DNA from: Costus lasius
Taxonomy: Eukaryota > Streptophyta > Magnoliopsida > Zingiberales > Costaceae
Length of the DNA stretch: 64,000 bases
Assembly: GCA_027563935.2 (NCBI GenBank)
Contig: CM050454.1
Span: 50,434,596 to 50,498,595, forward strand
Reading direction: 5' to 3'
The notes beneath the pieces are model-generated. The model was not told where the DNA came from, did not search any database, and saw only the letters and a list, made by a program, of their open reading frames with translations. The position numbers and the translations under genes are program-made. Below are positions 1 through 13,600 of the stretch, piece after piece; position 1 is the stretch's first letter; every line of letters starts with the position of its first letter.

Positions 1-640
1 TCAAGCAAATAAAAAGAATAAAGAACAATGCTATGGAATATGATCTTTTATGAAAAATAAATTTCTAAAATATAATCACTCATAAAATATTCTACCAAAT
101 GCTACACAAAATCTCAGATAAATACACTATCCTCTGAATTTAATCTTTAAGATTCACAACTTTCATCAAATAAAATTTCACAACTTGTATAATAAAAAGA
201 TTCTCAGTCTCATGAACTCACCCAAGTTTCAGTTTAAATCTATCATACCTTTATTTACAGGAATAGGATATCCAAAATCTTTTTCCACTCAAAATTTTTC
301 TTTTCTTCATTTTTCTTTTTATTCTTTTTGGATGACATATACCCACATAGATACACGCTTTTTATTTAGACTTCAACCCTTATCTTCAGTACCACTGTTA
401 ATTTTACATAGTGCCAAGTAGAGGAGTCATTTTCTCTTTCTCTTTTTTATAGACTTCAACCCATATCTTAGGTATCACTATCAATTTTACACAGTGCCAA
501 GTAGGGGAGTCTCTCTTTCTTTTTGTGGATCTTGGATTTTTTTTCTTCCCAACAAATAATAAAATAGACTAAACATCAACTAGGTTAATCAATTGACATC
601 AATTCAAAAATTACACTCATATGCGCATTTTATTCAAGAA
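1..640 (-). repeat. Athila-like retrotransposon 3' noncoding region (fragment)
   Basis: This AT-rich stretch has no coding frame. It matches 53,810-54,480 closely, including the repeated phrase 'gtgccaagtag', and that second copy sits beside an LTR in a minus-strand Athila-like element. It is therefore read as the 3' untranslated part of such an element. Family assignment rests on the longer copy further right, so confidence is moderate. Confidence 0.55.
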
Positions 641-2147
641 AGATCAAAGAACTCAAGGATCACTTTCGTGCATCCGAATTCTAAGTTGATTATTTCAAGT
701 AGAATCTCAAGGATCACTTTTGTGCATCCGAGTCTCAACACAGGTTCTACTTATGGTTCTCCAATGCTCCGATCCTCACTTTCGCACAAGATCTTTACGT
801 TTAACAAAATAACTCAATCCTAGATTCAAATTATCAAACATGACAATTATTCTTCTAAAATCAAGAAATAAGAACTAACCTAATTTCTTACGATGAGCTC
901 CTAAATTCAATTTTAGGATTCCAAGTTCTCAAGAAAATCACCTTTCAGTCCATATTACGAAAACTCTAAAACATGCATGATAATAAGAAAACTATGGAGA
1001 ATTACAGGCAATCATCACATAAGTAGAATTATCATAATAAAACTATTCGGACAAAATAGAAGTTATCTAGTCATAAAAATTCAAGGGGATTACACCCCAT
1101 GTCCCATATGATGTTTAAGCTAGTATGGAAGAAGAAATACAATAAACCATAGTTTAGATTGATCAGAAATCGAAAAGAAGGGAAAATCAACTTTACAGCA
1201 CGGCTGTAATGAAAATTACAGCCGTAATTTGCTCCAAGAACCCGCGATGAACAGTGCTGGCGCCCACTCTTTTGTTGTTTTCTCTTCCGGCCGAGATCCT
1301 TTCTCTCTGAAACTTCTGGGGTATTGTCTCCTCCTCCAAACGAAGCTTCCCCTCAAATTTCACGGCCAGAGATGCGTTGTACGCTTCCCAGCGGCGAAAC
1401 CTATGGCGGCAGTGAAAAACTCACTTTCTTCCTCTATAGTGGATGAAAATTAGGGATTTCACCCTCGGCGTGTTCTCCTCCTCGGAGGCTCTCTTTTTCC
1501 TTCTTACGGCTTTGAATTTAAGGGCCTGGATCGTCCGCAATCGATCGCGCAAAAATCGGACTCCAATTTGACCATGAAAATTGCGTTCTAGGAATAGAAT
1601 TACAGCCGTGGTTTCTGTTATGGCGCTGCCGTATTTTCTTTAAGTTCTTCTGTACAGGATTCGACTAGAATTACAGTACCATGGAAATGATTATGACAAT
1701 GACATAATTTCTGGAAATCTCTCAGGTCAGAAGTCGCTTCAAAATACGGCACCGTGATTTTAGTTACGGCAGTGCCGTAATTTCGGTGAAACTTTCTGTA
1801 CAAAATCATCCCAAAATACGGCAGTGCTTCGATATTACGGTAGTACTCGAAATTACGATACCGTAATATGAATTACGGCACTGCCGTAATTTGGTATGTG
1901 GCTCCGATTTGCATGAAATTTGTCAGGTAACCTCTTCTTGATGATGGGAATTCTTCTATGTATCTGATTTTGCTTGAAAACGCCTTAAAATCGTGTCATT
2001 TTACCTGAAAATCATCAAAAACCAAAATAGAAGTAGATTCTGCAATATTTGATAAAAAAGGGCATGAAAATAAGCAAAGTAGTATAAATGTGACACAAAA
2101 AGAGTAATGAAATGACACAAAATATACTATAAATTTTGGTGTCATCA
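641..2147 (-). mobile_element. Athila-like LTR fragment (minus orientation)
   Basis: The stretch is homologous to 52,430-53,752. Both share repeated phrases around 'ggatcactctcgtgcatcc' variants, a dyad-rich middle part, and the right end TTTTGGTGTCATCA. Read on the minus strand the LTR begins TGATGACACC, a normal LTR start. No PBS or TG...CA partner is seen at the left side, so the LTR is incomplete. Its right end abuts the leader of a Copia element at 2,148. Confidence 0.6.
1590..1895. repeat. Array of ACGGC...GCCGT dyads inside the LTR
   Basis: Several short inverted repeats occur within about 300 bp, for example TTACGGCAGTGCCGTAA (7-bp arms, 3-bp centre) and TTACGGCACTGCCGTAA. Each follows a looser dyad such as 'tacggcaccgtg'. 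The same arrangement recurs at 53.4, 56.0 and 56.7 kb and, in CACGGCC form, at 19.5, 27.1, 42.4 and 57.8 kb. Confidence 0.75.
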
Positions 2148-2334
2148 TGGGTCTATCCTAGTCATGTGAAGAAAGCAGAAAACCAAAAGAAATAGAATAG
2201 AGGATAGGAGCAAGAAACTTATAATTTTTTCTACTTAGAAATACCGTGAGTCATACGTAAAATTTTTCAGAAAAAGAAGATATGACATGGGAGCATACAA
2301 GAAAGCAATAAACACCGTTCAAGTCTCACAAGTA

Positions 2335-2346
2335 ACTCTGATACCA
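2335..2346 (-). other. Primer binding site of a Copia element (initiator-Met tRNA type)
   Basis: Read on the minus strand, the bases right after the LTR end (CCCAACA) are GTGGTATCAGAG, the usual plant Copia primer site complementary to initiator methionine tRNA. This fixes the neighbouring 2,348-4,426 segment as a 5' LTR in minus orientation. Confidence 0.8.
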
Positions 2347-2347
2347 C

Positions 2348-4426
2348 TGTTGGGAAACCCCAGGGATTTTAAAATTTTTACATACATGCACAGATATATA
2401 CAATGGAAGTAAATCCTCGAAACAGGCCAATCCCAAAAACCCAATAGATTGATTCAAGCAAGGGAGTTGACACAATGTGTAAGAGATAGTACCTCAAAGA
2501 AATTGATGGAGAAGATGATGTAGGTGCCCAAGTGTTTACCCTCTGTAGTCTCGCACACAACTGATGCTTGAGTTCTCTTCTTCCACGCCCAGTGCTAGCA
2601 TCGGGAAGAAGATCCATGCTAAGGGAGTGCCTCTTGATCACTTGCGCCAACCACCAAGGATTAGAAGCGCCAAGGGAAGAAGAGGAGTATGGAACCGCCA
2701 AGGCTTCTTGCTCCTTGCACCAAGAGGAGGAAGGAAGAAGATGCTTGCGACTTGATGGAAGAAGAAGCTCCAAGTGTCCCTTGTTGTCGCCCCCTTTGTC
2801 CTTCACGCCAAGAAGAGATTGTGCAAGAGGAGGGGTCGGCTAGGGTCACTTATATAGGAGCAAGAGACAGTTTGGGGAGTATGGAAAGTATAGGTGATTA
2901 GGGCTTGAATTAAGGAAATTATTTAATCAATTATCTTGATCAAATCCTTAATTCCATATGCGCCTAAGCCTTTCCTAAAAAAGCTCATGCCATATGCGCC
3001 CATATCATTCCTATTGATGCAATAATTCCATTCATGCATCAAGACCTAGTCAAAGCATGAAGATAGTTTGCCTAATGTGTCATAGGCGCTAATCCTAATT
3101 TAATTAGGACTCTAATTATGTAAATAATCAGCCCACATATGTCTATCACAATCCAATTAATATCTCAAGTGATTAAATCATAATTTAATCTCAATCAATC
3201 ACTTGTAAGATGCCATACAAGGCATGGCGCCAATCCTAGTCCAACTAGGACTCTATAGGGGCCTATCCCATTGTTTCTTCCCCATTATACCCTTTTAGCC
3301 TCTTATCTCTTCATTACAACTTATTAGCAAGCCCCATTGGGTAATGGGTCTAGCCCAAACTCCATTATGCATGTTAACCAAGTCATTGGATCTAATCTAA
3401 TGTAACTCAAGGTCAAATGAGGCTAACCATGGTTAATTTTAGTCAATATGCCAAAAATGAAATCTGGCTCCAATAAGTTTCTTCCATCTCATTAGGCCCA
3501 TTAGCACTGATGAAATCTCCCAAATAGATCCGAGTTATAAAATAACTCAATCCGAAGGCTATCTGATCAATATGAAAACTCGAGTATCAAGATGTGCGAC
3601 CCTGTAGGTTCCTTTGACGTTAGCAGTGATGAACTTAGGTCATCACAAGCAATGAGTGACACCTAGCAGTGTATCGCTGCTACCCAAGTCTTCGGAATGG
3701 ATATCATCATTGATATCCCTATCATCGCAACATGGTACCAATGCATTACAGTCTCTTTGCCAAATTGATATCCGATTGGACAAGTGTGTCACCACCTGTT
3801 TTCACCCAATCTCATAGTCATGACTAAGTTAGGTTCTCACATGGGTATGATCATATAGAACCATAGGGGGGGGGGGGGCCTCATGGATTTCAAGCTTCCC
3901 TCAGGAAGGGACAAATCCTATGTCTGTCTATTGATCTTCTCATATGGGCCATGACATATTCAATGACAACCGTTATAACCTCCCAACTGCGGTGAGGTGT
4001 TAGGTTGTATTAAAGTATGTCCTTAACCATATAGAAGAGTCAATGACCTCATGTCAAAGGATCAATGCATCTCCTGTCACTTATGAGGTTAACTCATGAC
4101 ACCAAGTTAGAGCCTTACAGCGGATCGATCTAGTATATCTACCACTGATATACCCATATGTCTGCGTTAGTACTTTATGCCTAACCAATTCATATATCTG
4201 TCTCACATGTACTAGAGCTATCCCTTATCCACTCAGGTACTCGACTGGGGATAGAGTTTGAGCACAGATACAATCTATCTCCAGGGATATTACTATGTAA
4301 GTACATAATCGCAGATGTAAACAAAGCATAATAATGACAATACTAGAATGATATATATATATGATATCAATGTCAAATAGTACAAAAACATACCAACATC
4401 TGGTCCTAAAGGCATATACACCAATA
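2348..4426 (-). mobile_element. 5' LTR of a minus-strand Copia element (about 2.08 kb)
   Basis: The segment starts TGTTGGGAAACC and ends ATACACCAATA (expected CCAACA). It aligns along its length with the LTRs at 44,540-46,582 and 48,538-50,542, and with the reverse complement of 59,817-61,747. The PBS lies immediately left, so on the minus strand this is the 5' LTR. Only about 200 bp of leader survives (2,148-2,347) before the Athila-like LTR, so gag-pol is lost. A run of 13 G lies near 3,866-3,878 where the sister LTRs read 'agaggagctc'. Confidence 0.85.
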
Positions 4427-5690
4427 GGTACGGATTGCAACGAACCTCTGCCTCCATCCGTCGCCTTCTTCACGTCGCCAGCCTCACTTTCATATTGTCT
4501 TGGAAGACACAGCCTACATCCACTTCGTAGACTTGAAGGAGTCGGCAAAGCTGCTAAGGTACTCCCTGTCGGAAATGGCTTCCTCCCTCGGTCTTCGTCC
4601 CAATCGAACGCTCTTCCTGGCAACGCCGTTTCTCTCTATGTCTTCTTCGCCTGCATGCGTGTGATGGCCGTGTCGTGCTCCCTTGGCAAGCCCCTCCTCC
4701 CTCTTCTTCTTTAGGTCCCGACTCGCCTGCATGCGAGAACTACTGGACCGACTCACCTGTGCACGAGCTTTCGGGGTCGACAATGATCTCCGCCTGCGTG
4801 CTTTTGGTCGTTCGCTTAGCCTCCTCCACCTGCGTGTGACCTCTTTCTTCCTCCTCTTGGCAGCTCCCTAGCGAATCTGAGCATCTCCTCTCAGCCGCCG
4901 AACCTTTCGCCCTCCCATCTTCCTCGACTCCGGCTGTCTTCCTTCGGGTTCTCCCCTGGCTTGTCGGCGTGCCAACCGGCCTCTCTGACTATGAACGTCT
5001 GCCGTCCGCGCTCCTCCCTCTCTGCCACCAGCGGGTGGCCCCAATCTCCTCCCATGAGTTCCTCAATGGGTGGGAAGGACGCCACTGTCCTTCTCCTCCC
5101 CTCTTCGGACTTGTGATTGTCCTTCTACCTGCTGACGACGCACACTCGCGCGATCGTAATTCCCTCTAGCTGGGTCCCCTCAGCTTCGGCGTGTGACGCC
5201 CAGGAGGAGCTCACCCCTGGACGTTGCTCTCCAGCCCGTCTGTGGCTGGGCAAGTGTGTCCGACTCCCCAGCGCGGGGACGTCCGGCCACCTACCTTTGC
5301 TTTCCTCGCTGCACTAGCGCATCGTCTTCATTGTCTACATCGTTGACGCTTCTTCGATGAGTCCGACGTTGATGGTGAAAATGAGGCGATCGTATACGTT
5401 GTGGACCCAATCCGATATGGTCGGCTCTAGTTAGGTCTGCTTTGGGTTCGGGTGAACCCGGTTCAACGCAGTGACATCGGTCTTTAGTGCATTGCGTTGG
5501 TTGATCCGAGTCCCGTTGGGACGTCAGAGATTTCTGCGGAGTCCTTGGTTGTGTTGGTGATCGGTTCATAGAATCGTCCCCGCTGGTCGCATCCAACCTC
5601 GCGGTTACAATCGTGGTGCCCCTGTGTGGGTAGGTTTGGACTCGAGTCAAACATTGACTCACGTGTACATTTATTAAAAAAATATTACCG
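4427..5690. other. GC-rich stretch without a recognised gene
   Basis: Base composition rises sharply after the Copia LTR and falls again near 5,690. Short open frames exist on both strands (up to about 130 codons), but none shows a domain or motif I recognise, and they overlap in ways typical of GC-rich noncoding DNA. It could be the remains of a GC-rich retrotransposon LTR or gag region. No function is proposed. Confidence 0.35.
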
Positions 5691-6940
5691 TAATTAAGGG
5701 CGTGACACTAGGTTAGGTAGACATTTAAACCAGTGTAAACTAACAAAGTAAAGTTAGAAATGGATGCATGTGAAAAGCTAATAAAGTTTATAAACTGTCA
5801 AAGTCAATAATATTTATGTTGTGATAAATAGTGGTCATCAAATTTCCTATGAGTCAAATACACAATGGAAAAGGAAAAAATAAGAAAAAAAAAGTAAAAA
5901 AGAAAAAAAAGGAGAAGGTGGTATACACAATGTTACATCTCATTTAACACACCTACCACTATATATATGTAATGTGTAGGTGTGTGTTATGTACATATGT
6001 TTATAAAAGCTTCTACTTTCTTATACTTACATAACTAGCCATATAAAATATTTTTTTTTTCACATAATAATTATTATGATCAAATACGTGCTATAATTAA
6101 GCATATACAAGTTTGTATAACCTACTTCCAACTAAATGCATGAATGCTGCAAATATCATTAAGTATCCATTTTAATTTATTTGTCCTATCTAATATATAT
6201 ATATAGGTCATTTAGAACCTCAATAGTTTGCCATAATCAAATGTGTTAAAAAAATCTTGATTGAAAATTTAAATCCTTCATCTAATTTGTAACATTTTTA
6301 TAAAAGATAAAGTCATAATATATTTTTATACTCTTTTTGCTAACTATATGCCTACAAACTATTTTAGAAATAATCTTTACAATATATTTTTATAGGTGCC
6401 TTCATGCATGAGATAAAATAATTCACTAATACTTTGCATTGAACATTTAAAAGTGTGAGTCATTAAACTTAGATTAAGTTTGCAATTAACTAAAGTAAGT
6501 AAAATCAATTGAAGCGGTGTGATATGTTTTTTAGAAAAATAAATAAATAACGCAATCAAATTTTTTTTGATGAAAAAAACTTAATCCTATTTTTGACCTA
6601 GCTCAAACTTTAATTGAAACAGCGCATTAAATAATAAATATTGGTTTTCCATATACGCAAATTTAATTCAGTCGCACGTGCATTACGACGTGTCTCGGTT
6701 TGACAATGCTAGAAATAGCCGCAGTAAAACGCGATCCACACGTGCGACGCAAATAAATTCTGATTCGTGGATGAGTGATACTGGCTGCGCATAAAAGGTT
6801 TCGCACTAAAGGGTGCAACTCCGTGAACGTTCGTCCGCCCAATCCAAGCCAGGCTCGTAGACCCACGATCACACCCTGTTCTGACCATCCCATCGATCAC
6901 ACCCTGGCCAATCCGATGTATCTCGTACGGTTCTTTCTAT
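5691..6940. other. AT-rich intergenic DNA upstream of the MBD gene
   Basis: Mostly AT-rich, with short A and T runs and simple TA tracts (for example near 5,960 and 6,195). No open frame, RNA gene or recognisable transposon end was seen. The last 280 bp (6,660-6,940) is more GC-balanced. Confidence 0.4.
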
Positions 6941-7308
6941 CGGGGTCGGCGAAAAAAATTTTTTATGCTAATTTTTTAAAAAGAATTAATAATTTTTAAT
7001 CAATTTTTTTTTAAAAAAAACATTATAAAAAAGTAATATATGTATTCTAAAAGTACCAATATCATTATAAACAAATATATCCACTATAAAAAATTAATAT
7101 TTTAAATATAATAGATGATTGCTATAGTAAATTTTTTATTATATTTAAAATATTATTTTTTTATCATAAATATATTTATTTATAATAATATTGATATCAT
7201 TATATAATTTAGAATATATAAATTATCTTTTTATAATCTTTTTTTTAAAAAAATATTTTTTATTAAAAATTATCGATCCTCATTAAAAAAAATTTGCTCG
7301 GCGTCGGG
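6941..7308. repeat. Foldback (long imperfect inverted repeat) 5' of the MBD gene
   Basis: The left arm begins 'cggggtcggcgaaaaaaatt'. The reverse complement of the right end reads 'cccgacgccgagcaaatt'. The arms, about 165 bp each and very AT-rich, stay alignable to a centre near 7,120, with shared pieces such as 'taatattttaaatataata'. This is the structure of a MITE or other foldback element. It ends about 300 bp before the MBD start codon, so it lies in the proximal promoter. Confidence 0.7.
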
Positions 7309-7613
7309 AAAACCGCTTCACTTCCAATCGAACGAGTTGTTGACAGCGGATCCAGATGCCGTTATGCCGGGCGCGAGAGCTCGTTGTTCAATCTGGCGCT
7401 GGATTCACGTCCAGTTCCGCCGTTATCTGAGGTGTCGGGAAAGTGGGAGTGAAGAGAAGGCGTTATTACGCCGTTTCCGCCTCATTAAAATGTTCATTTA
7501 CTAGAATTTATTTATTTATTTTTGCCTCGTGGCGAGACTTGCAGCAAATTCTTTGGCGCATCGCAGAGCGGGAAGTGGAGCGAGGCCGAGAGCGAGCAAC
7601 GAAGAGGGGAGGC
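7309..7613 (+). promoter_or_regulatory. Proximal promoter and 5' leader of the MBD gene
   Basis: This CG-rich stretch separates the foldback from the start codon. It contains no clear TATA box. A purine-rich leader (about 7,560-7,613) runs into 'ggcATGgc', a good plant start context. The transcription start cannot be fixed by eye. Confidence 0.45.
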
Positions 7614-10600
7614 ATGGCTGAGGAGATGGGGTCACCGTCTCAGGGGGTGGCAGGGCATGGGAATGAGGTCGTCTCCGTCGAGCTACCGGCGCCTGCCGGG
7701 TGGAAGAAGAAGGTCCAATTCCAGTGAATTCCTCCTCATTTTTTGCCTACTTGCTTTCCTCTATCACTCGAGCTCGCACCCTAATTTCTTCGTCCTTTCT
7801 TTCATTTCTGGTAGTTAGTTCCGTTGGACTTTTTTTTTCAAATAGTTCTGTGCATTTTAGGGCTTCCGTGTGCTCTGCTTGCTATCGGGTTGATGAGGTT
7901 TTGAAGAGCGTGGGATTCAATTATAGTTTTGTAATGGTTGTTTCTTCAATATAGTGATGAGTGTTTGTCCTTGTTTCTTTTCTGTGATATTGCTGTTATT
8001 CTGTTGGTTGCTTCGGTTCATTGGTTTTAGTTGACTACATACGACTTCGTGAACGATGTGCTTTTTTCCCTTAGACAATAATGCATCTGATTTTTACCTT
8101 ATCTGTTCGGTTAATTTGTGATGAATTCCTACTCCTTTAGCAAGCAGGGCTTGCTGCTACTGCCATTCATTTCAAAAGGTTCAAAAGGATTACATGAAAA
8201 GGGTGTTAGTTTGTATGGAAGGATATGCCAATCACTTGCCATATCCCTAGTTCTTTGGAATATCCTAGTTAGCTCAACTAGGAAAGGCCTTACTTGTTGA
8301 TAATAAGGTCCTAAGTTCAAATCCCATCTTCATTAATATCATTTGCCATCTTGAAAAAGGAGATATCACAACCATGATGGTCTTATGCGTTTTTTTTATC
8401 TTATTACATGTTACATTCTCTATAGTTCTCTCGATTACCACTATATTGTTGAAATCATATACATGTTTTCTTTTAATAGTTATATGTTGATGTAACACGA
8501 TAAATGTAGTTTATAACCATCTTAATATATTTAATCAAGGATTTTAAAACCGTACCAGTACTGGTACCTCGGTACCGGTCCGGACGGTGAACGGACCCGG
8601 AATGACCTTCGATCACGGCTCCGGGGCAGACAGCAGAGCGCGGAAGCGGGTGGCAGTGGGCGATGGTAGAAGCTTTGATTGAAGCTTCCCACCGCCGCTA
8701 GCGCTGTTGATCGAAGCTTCCACAGCGGCACCCAAAGCTTCAATCGAAGTTGGTTGAAGCTTCCATCGGCACCGGAAGCTTCGGCTGCCGCCGCTGCGGT
8801 CCGGTATATATGGTACAGTACCAGTATCATACCAGTCCGGCGGCTCACGGACCGCATCGCCGGACTGGTTTTACGAACCTTGGATTTAATAATGTTGACA
8901 TGTGATCGAGCTGCTTTTTTTTTTAAGGTTAAATAAGATCAAATGATATTAGCTTTCGTTATTGTAACATAAAGGGGGCCCAAATCTGCTAATTTTAGTT
9001 GATCAAACATTTGAGAGCAATCATGAAACCTATGAGCCTATCTTTGCCAAACATTATATTTTAGTAAGTTGGAGCCACCTGTAGCAGACCCATTATTGGG
9101 TTAGCATAGTAATATTTGGCTTGTCAAGAAAATAGAATACACACTAATAGCTAACCCTTATTGGGTTAGTGGGATAATGGGTATTGGTTAACAATGTAAC
9201 AGACCCATTAACCTATATACCTAGCATCCACATTCCCTCTCAAGCTAGAGCATGGATGTCAACCATGACTAGCTTGTTACATAAGTGATGAAATTTAGAT
9301 GGGCTCATAACCTTTGTAAGAATATTATCTAGCTCTTCTTCTGATCTAGCATGAGGAAGGTATATGAGATTGTTGGAAAAGATTTCATAATAAAATGACA
9401 GTCCACCTCAATATGTTTTGCTCATTGTAGAATATTAGATTGTTGGCTATAAATACAGCTCTCTGATCATATAGCATGATCCTTGGGGTTGAACAAGAGA
9501 TCTTGAAATCTGAAAGTAAGTTTCTAAGCCACATCATTTCACAACAAGTGTGTCCCAACACTCAATTTTACAACTAGATTTGGATAAACACTTTGTTTCT
9601 TGTTCTTCCATTGCACTAGATTATCATCAATGTAGGTGCAATAACCTATTACAAATTTTCTCATATATAATCTGCATCAACATATGCATCTATTTTAGTA
9701 TCTCCTTGCTTCCTATACAATTTGCTTGATGCTCCTTGACATATTGCAGGATTCTCACCACAACCTCCCAGTGAGGTTTCTAAGGCCTCTTCATAATTTG
9801 ACTAACCAATCCTACACTATATGAAATATCAGATCTAGTTACAGTGAGATATATAAGTTTACCCAGTCGCCTATATCTAGCAACATCTACTATTTCAAAG
9901 TTAATATCTAAAGAGTATTTTTGCTCTAGGATAAAGGCATTTCCACATGTTTACAATTCAACAATGTTGTTAAAATTGCAATTTGGTCTAATCCTATGAT
10001 CTAAATCATGTGAATCTTTCTAGAACATTGGTAGGAATACAAGAAAGGTAGGAACGGTAGGATCCATGTTTGGGGTCATAGGATTGTGTAAGATCGGGAA
10101 GGATAGGATCACGCGCTCATCTTGCTCAACTTTAACAAGGACCTTGGCTCTCCTACAGCATGATGGTGGCCTGCACCAAGGTGGCCACTCTAGTCAAGAT
10201 CTTGCTGGCACCTCCTCCATGGCTGTGGTGGATAGGGAGTGTGATCTCCTCCTTGACGCTGAAGGTGATGCTGCCATAGTGGGAGAGTGAGGTGTAGAGG
10301 TGAGGTGGGGTGAGGAATATAATTTTTTTTTTTCAATATGGTAAACAAGAGGAATATGCCCATTTTTTTATATAATTTTAAGGATGAAAAATTCATATCA
10401 TTGGAAAAAAATATATAAATTTCAGATATTTTCCAAAGCTTATTTTATATGAAATTAAACATTATTTTGAGTATATAACCTCATCAAAATCCATAGAGTA
10501 TAAGTAATGTTATAATTTACATCGTGATCCATTAAATTTCAGAGCTGTTTTGAATCTTTGATTTGCTAATTATTTAATCTATGTTTCTTTCTTTCTATTT

Positions 10601-13600
10601 GTTTTTTTTATCATTAATTGAATTGACTCGTTGAAAAATAGTTAGTTTCATTTATTTAATGTCTCTCTTTAATTTTATCTTATGTGAATGGTTACAAGAT
10701 ATAAAATTTAGTTAGTTGCAAAACAGTTGGTGTCTTACTAGTTCATAATTAATAGATATTTTTAATTTGTTATAATAGTCATGTTACTCTTAATATATGA
10801 ATATGATTTTTTAGAAAATATATATTATATATCTTTCAGATCATATATGATCTGAACTTATGGGGCCTCTACTATCCTGGGTAGGATTTTGATTCTAACA
10901 ACTTTGCACCTCAGCATTCTTAGTCTCCTCAAGCAAATCTAACGCATATTTCCATTGAAACAAGTAAATACTTTGTCATTTGTAGTTTCCTCAAGCAAAT
11001 CTAAGGCATATTTCCGTTGAAACAAGTAGATACTTTGTCATTTGTAGGTAGTTTCAATCGTAAGAAAAATTTTCTTTTGCTTATGTAGATCTTTGATTGA
11101 AGAAAAGTTTTGGCTTTAACTATCCCAACAGTGTCACTAGTTAAAATCCCTTAGCCACTAACAATTGAGCGACTATTAGATGGAGGTGGAACTAAGGACC
11201 AAGGATGATGAAAAAGTAGGGCATTCATCTCCTCATCCATCATCCTTTGCTTGTTTCCATTCTGAGAACTGCACAGCTTCATTATAAGTCTTAGGAATAT
11301 GCACATAGGAAAATCTAGTGATAAAGACTAGGTACGGTGGAGATAAGCTTAGTTGTAGTTTATTTACTTTTGCATAGAGCAATTGGAAGGTCTAGTGTTT
11401 GGGAGAAGGAACTTGACGGCAAGAGAGATGCTGCTAGGGGGTCTAGATCTATTGGTGCATGATTGTGCCAATGATATACTTGTAGTGGAGGAGCTGGTGG
11501 TGCATTAGAGGAGGATGAATTTGGTTTTGATGAGTGAAGCATGGGTGTGGGAAGCAAAATTTCACTATAACTTGGAGAGATTGTATCATCTGTTGCTGTC
11601 GAGAAGAAAGGAGAAGACTAATAAAATGAAACCACAAAATAAAACATTAGCACTAATGTAGGATCAACGAGTTACAAGTTCATAACAACAATATTCTTTT
11701 GAGGTCCTGGAGTATCCTAGGAAGATACATAAGTAGCTTGTGATCTTCATTTATCAAACACTAGACCAAGAACATGAACATAATAGAGGTAGTACAAAAC
11801 AAGGTGGAAGAGGAAAGGGTGACTCAGATGGATAAAGAAGGGAGAAGGGTGTCTGACCTTGTAGTGGAGAGTAAGACATACTATTGATGAGAATGGTGGC
11901 AGTGAGGATAGCATCAACTAAAAAATAACAAAAAACATTTGTATGGAATAGAAGTAAGTGAGCAACATCTAGGAGGTGATGATGTTTTCCTTTTTGCCAC
12001 CCATTTTGTTGAGAGGTGTAGGAGCAAGTGGTTTGATGAATTATCCCTCTCAAATTGCAAAAAGACTAAAATTCGGAGCTAGTACACTCTGAGAGCATTG
12101 TCTACGAATAATTTTCAAAGATGTTTCAAATTAAGTTTTAGTTTCCTCACAAAACATATGAAACACATTTATAACATCAAAATGCATCAAAATGGTGTTT
12201 TAACAAGAACAACCAACACAGTAGTCATCAACAAAAGTAATAAAATAACATGACCATCCCTTGAAACAACGGGGCTAGGTTCTCAAATATCAAGTGATAA
12301 GATATAAAAGTTGTTTACACCAACTGTGACTACTAGGAGGACAAGACATAATGATATTTGCCCAATTGACAACTTAAGAGATAAAAATTATTGAATCTTG
12401 ATGTAGGATGGATATCTCATACTATAGAAATGGTGAATCCAGTCAAAACTAGCATCTTCAATCTTATGCCCCTATAGTTTGAGTTCAAGAGCACACATAA
12501 AAAAGCAAGTAGACAATGTAAATGTATGCATTCTTTCCTTTTAACTCGTATAGATGAACCATGAGCTATAATAACGGGGCGGTATCTGTTCAGTGGCTGG
12601 CCGATTTCGGAGCATCCGTCGGAGCACGGTCGTTAGCAAATAGTGGGTAGAAGCAACCGGCGGCGTGGAAGGCAGTGAAAGCTTCCGCTGCCAGTTTGTA
12701 CGGTATATACTGGTACTGTACTAGTCCAGTGACTCGACCGGTTTTGGAAACCTTGGATAGAAAATAACAAATGTTTATTCCCTAACATATATGAAAGAAG
12801 AGGAATGACGACACTCTTGATACCAAGTTGGAGCCACCCAAAAATAGTGTTTTCGGTCGAAATCAAAAAGGAATAGAAAGCATAGTAATACCTAACCCTT
12901 AAGGGATAACAATGTAATAAACCCATTAACCCATATTCCTAACATTCCCATAGTACTTAATTCGTTTATGATCTCAATTTGATTTGATGAGAACATGGAA
13001 TAATTGATTGTAAGAATTGCAAATTGTATATTTTAGATCACATCAACTAAGTTAATCTTAGTCTATGTTCTATCTATGGTCTTTAAAACCAGTGCAAACC
13101 ACCTAGTATGGGCACTACATACTATTCTACGATCGATCTAGTACTGTTTAGTGTTGGTTTGTTTGGTATGTACATCAATATAAATTGATATTTCAAACCC
13201 TAGTTTTATCCTCATATGTGTAATTGATAATATCCTTTTGATTCATTTGTAAGATATTAACTAAATGAAGATGTTGAAAATATATGTTACTTAAGTGGTT
13301 GGCCTATCATGACATATTCTTTGGTAGAAAATACTGATTATACCTTCTTAATGAGGCAGCATCATTGGCTAGTCTAATCTGGTTAGCATGCATTTTAGAT
13401 TTAATCAAACTACCAGAAGTCTAATCAATTTATATTTTGAGTGAGGGAAGTTGGTTGGGGTTTCTTTGACTGGTTTGCTAGAATTACAAATTTTCTTGGT
13501 GAAAGTGGTGCGCAAAATTTCATAGACCTGGACATATTTTCTTGATGAATCTGGTGCTTTCAGTGTTCCTAGACTTTTTATATGCTTCTATTAGATAGCT

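Noticed and set aside
2378..2806. 142-codon minus-strand frame inside the Copia LTR (and its relatives at 44.6 and 48.5 kb)
   Set aside because: It lies in an LTR and is not conserved in length between copies; no domain is seen. It is a chance frame.
8256..8345. Functional tRNA gene
   Set aside because: Box A and box B are present, but there is no closing acceptor stem or proper anticodon arm, so it is a SINE head and not a tRNA gene.
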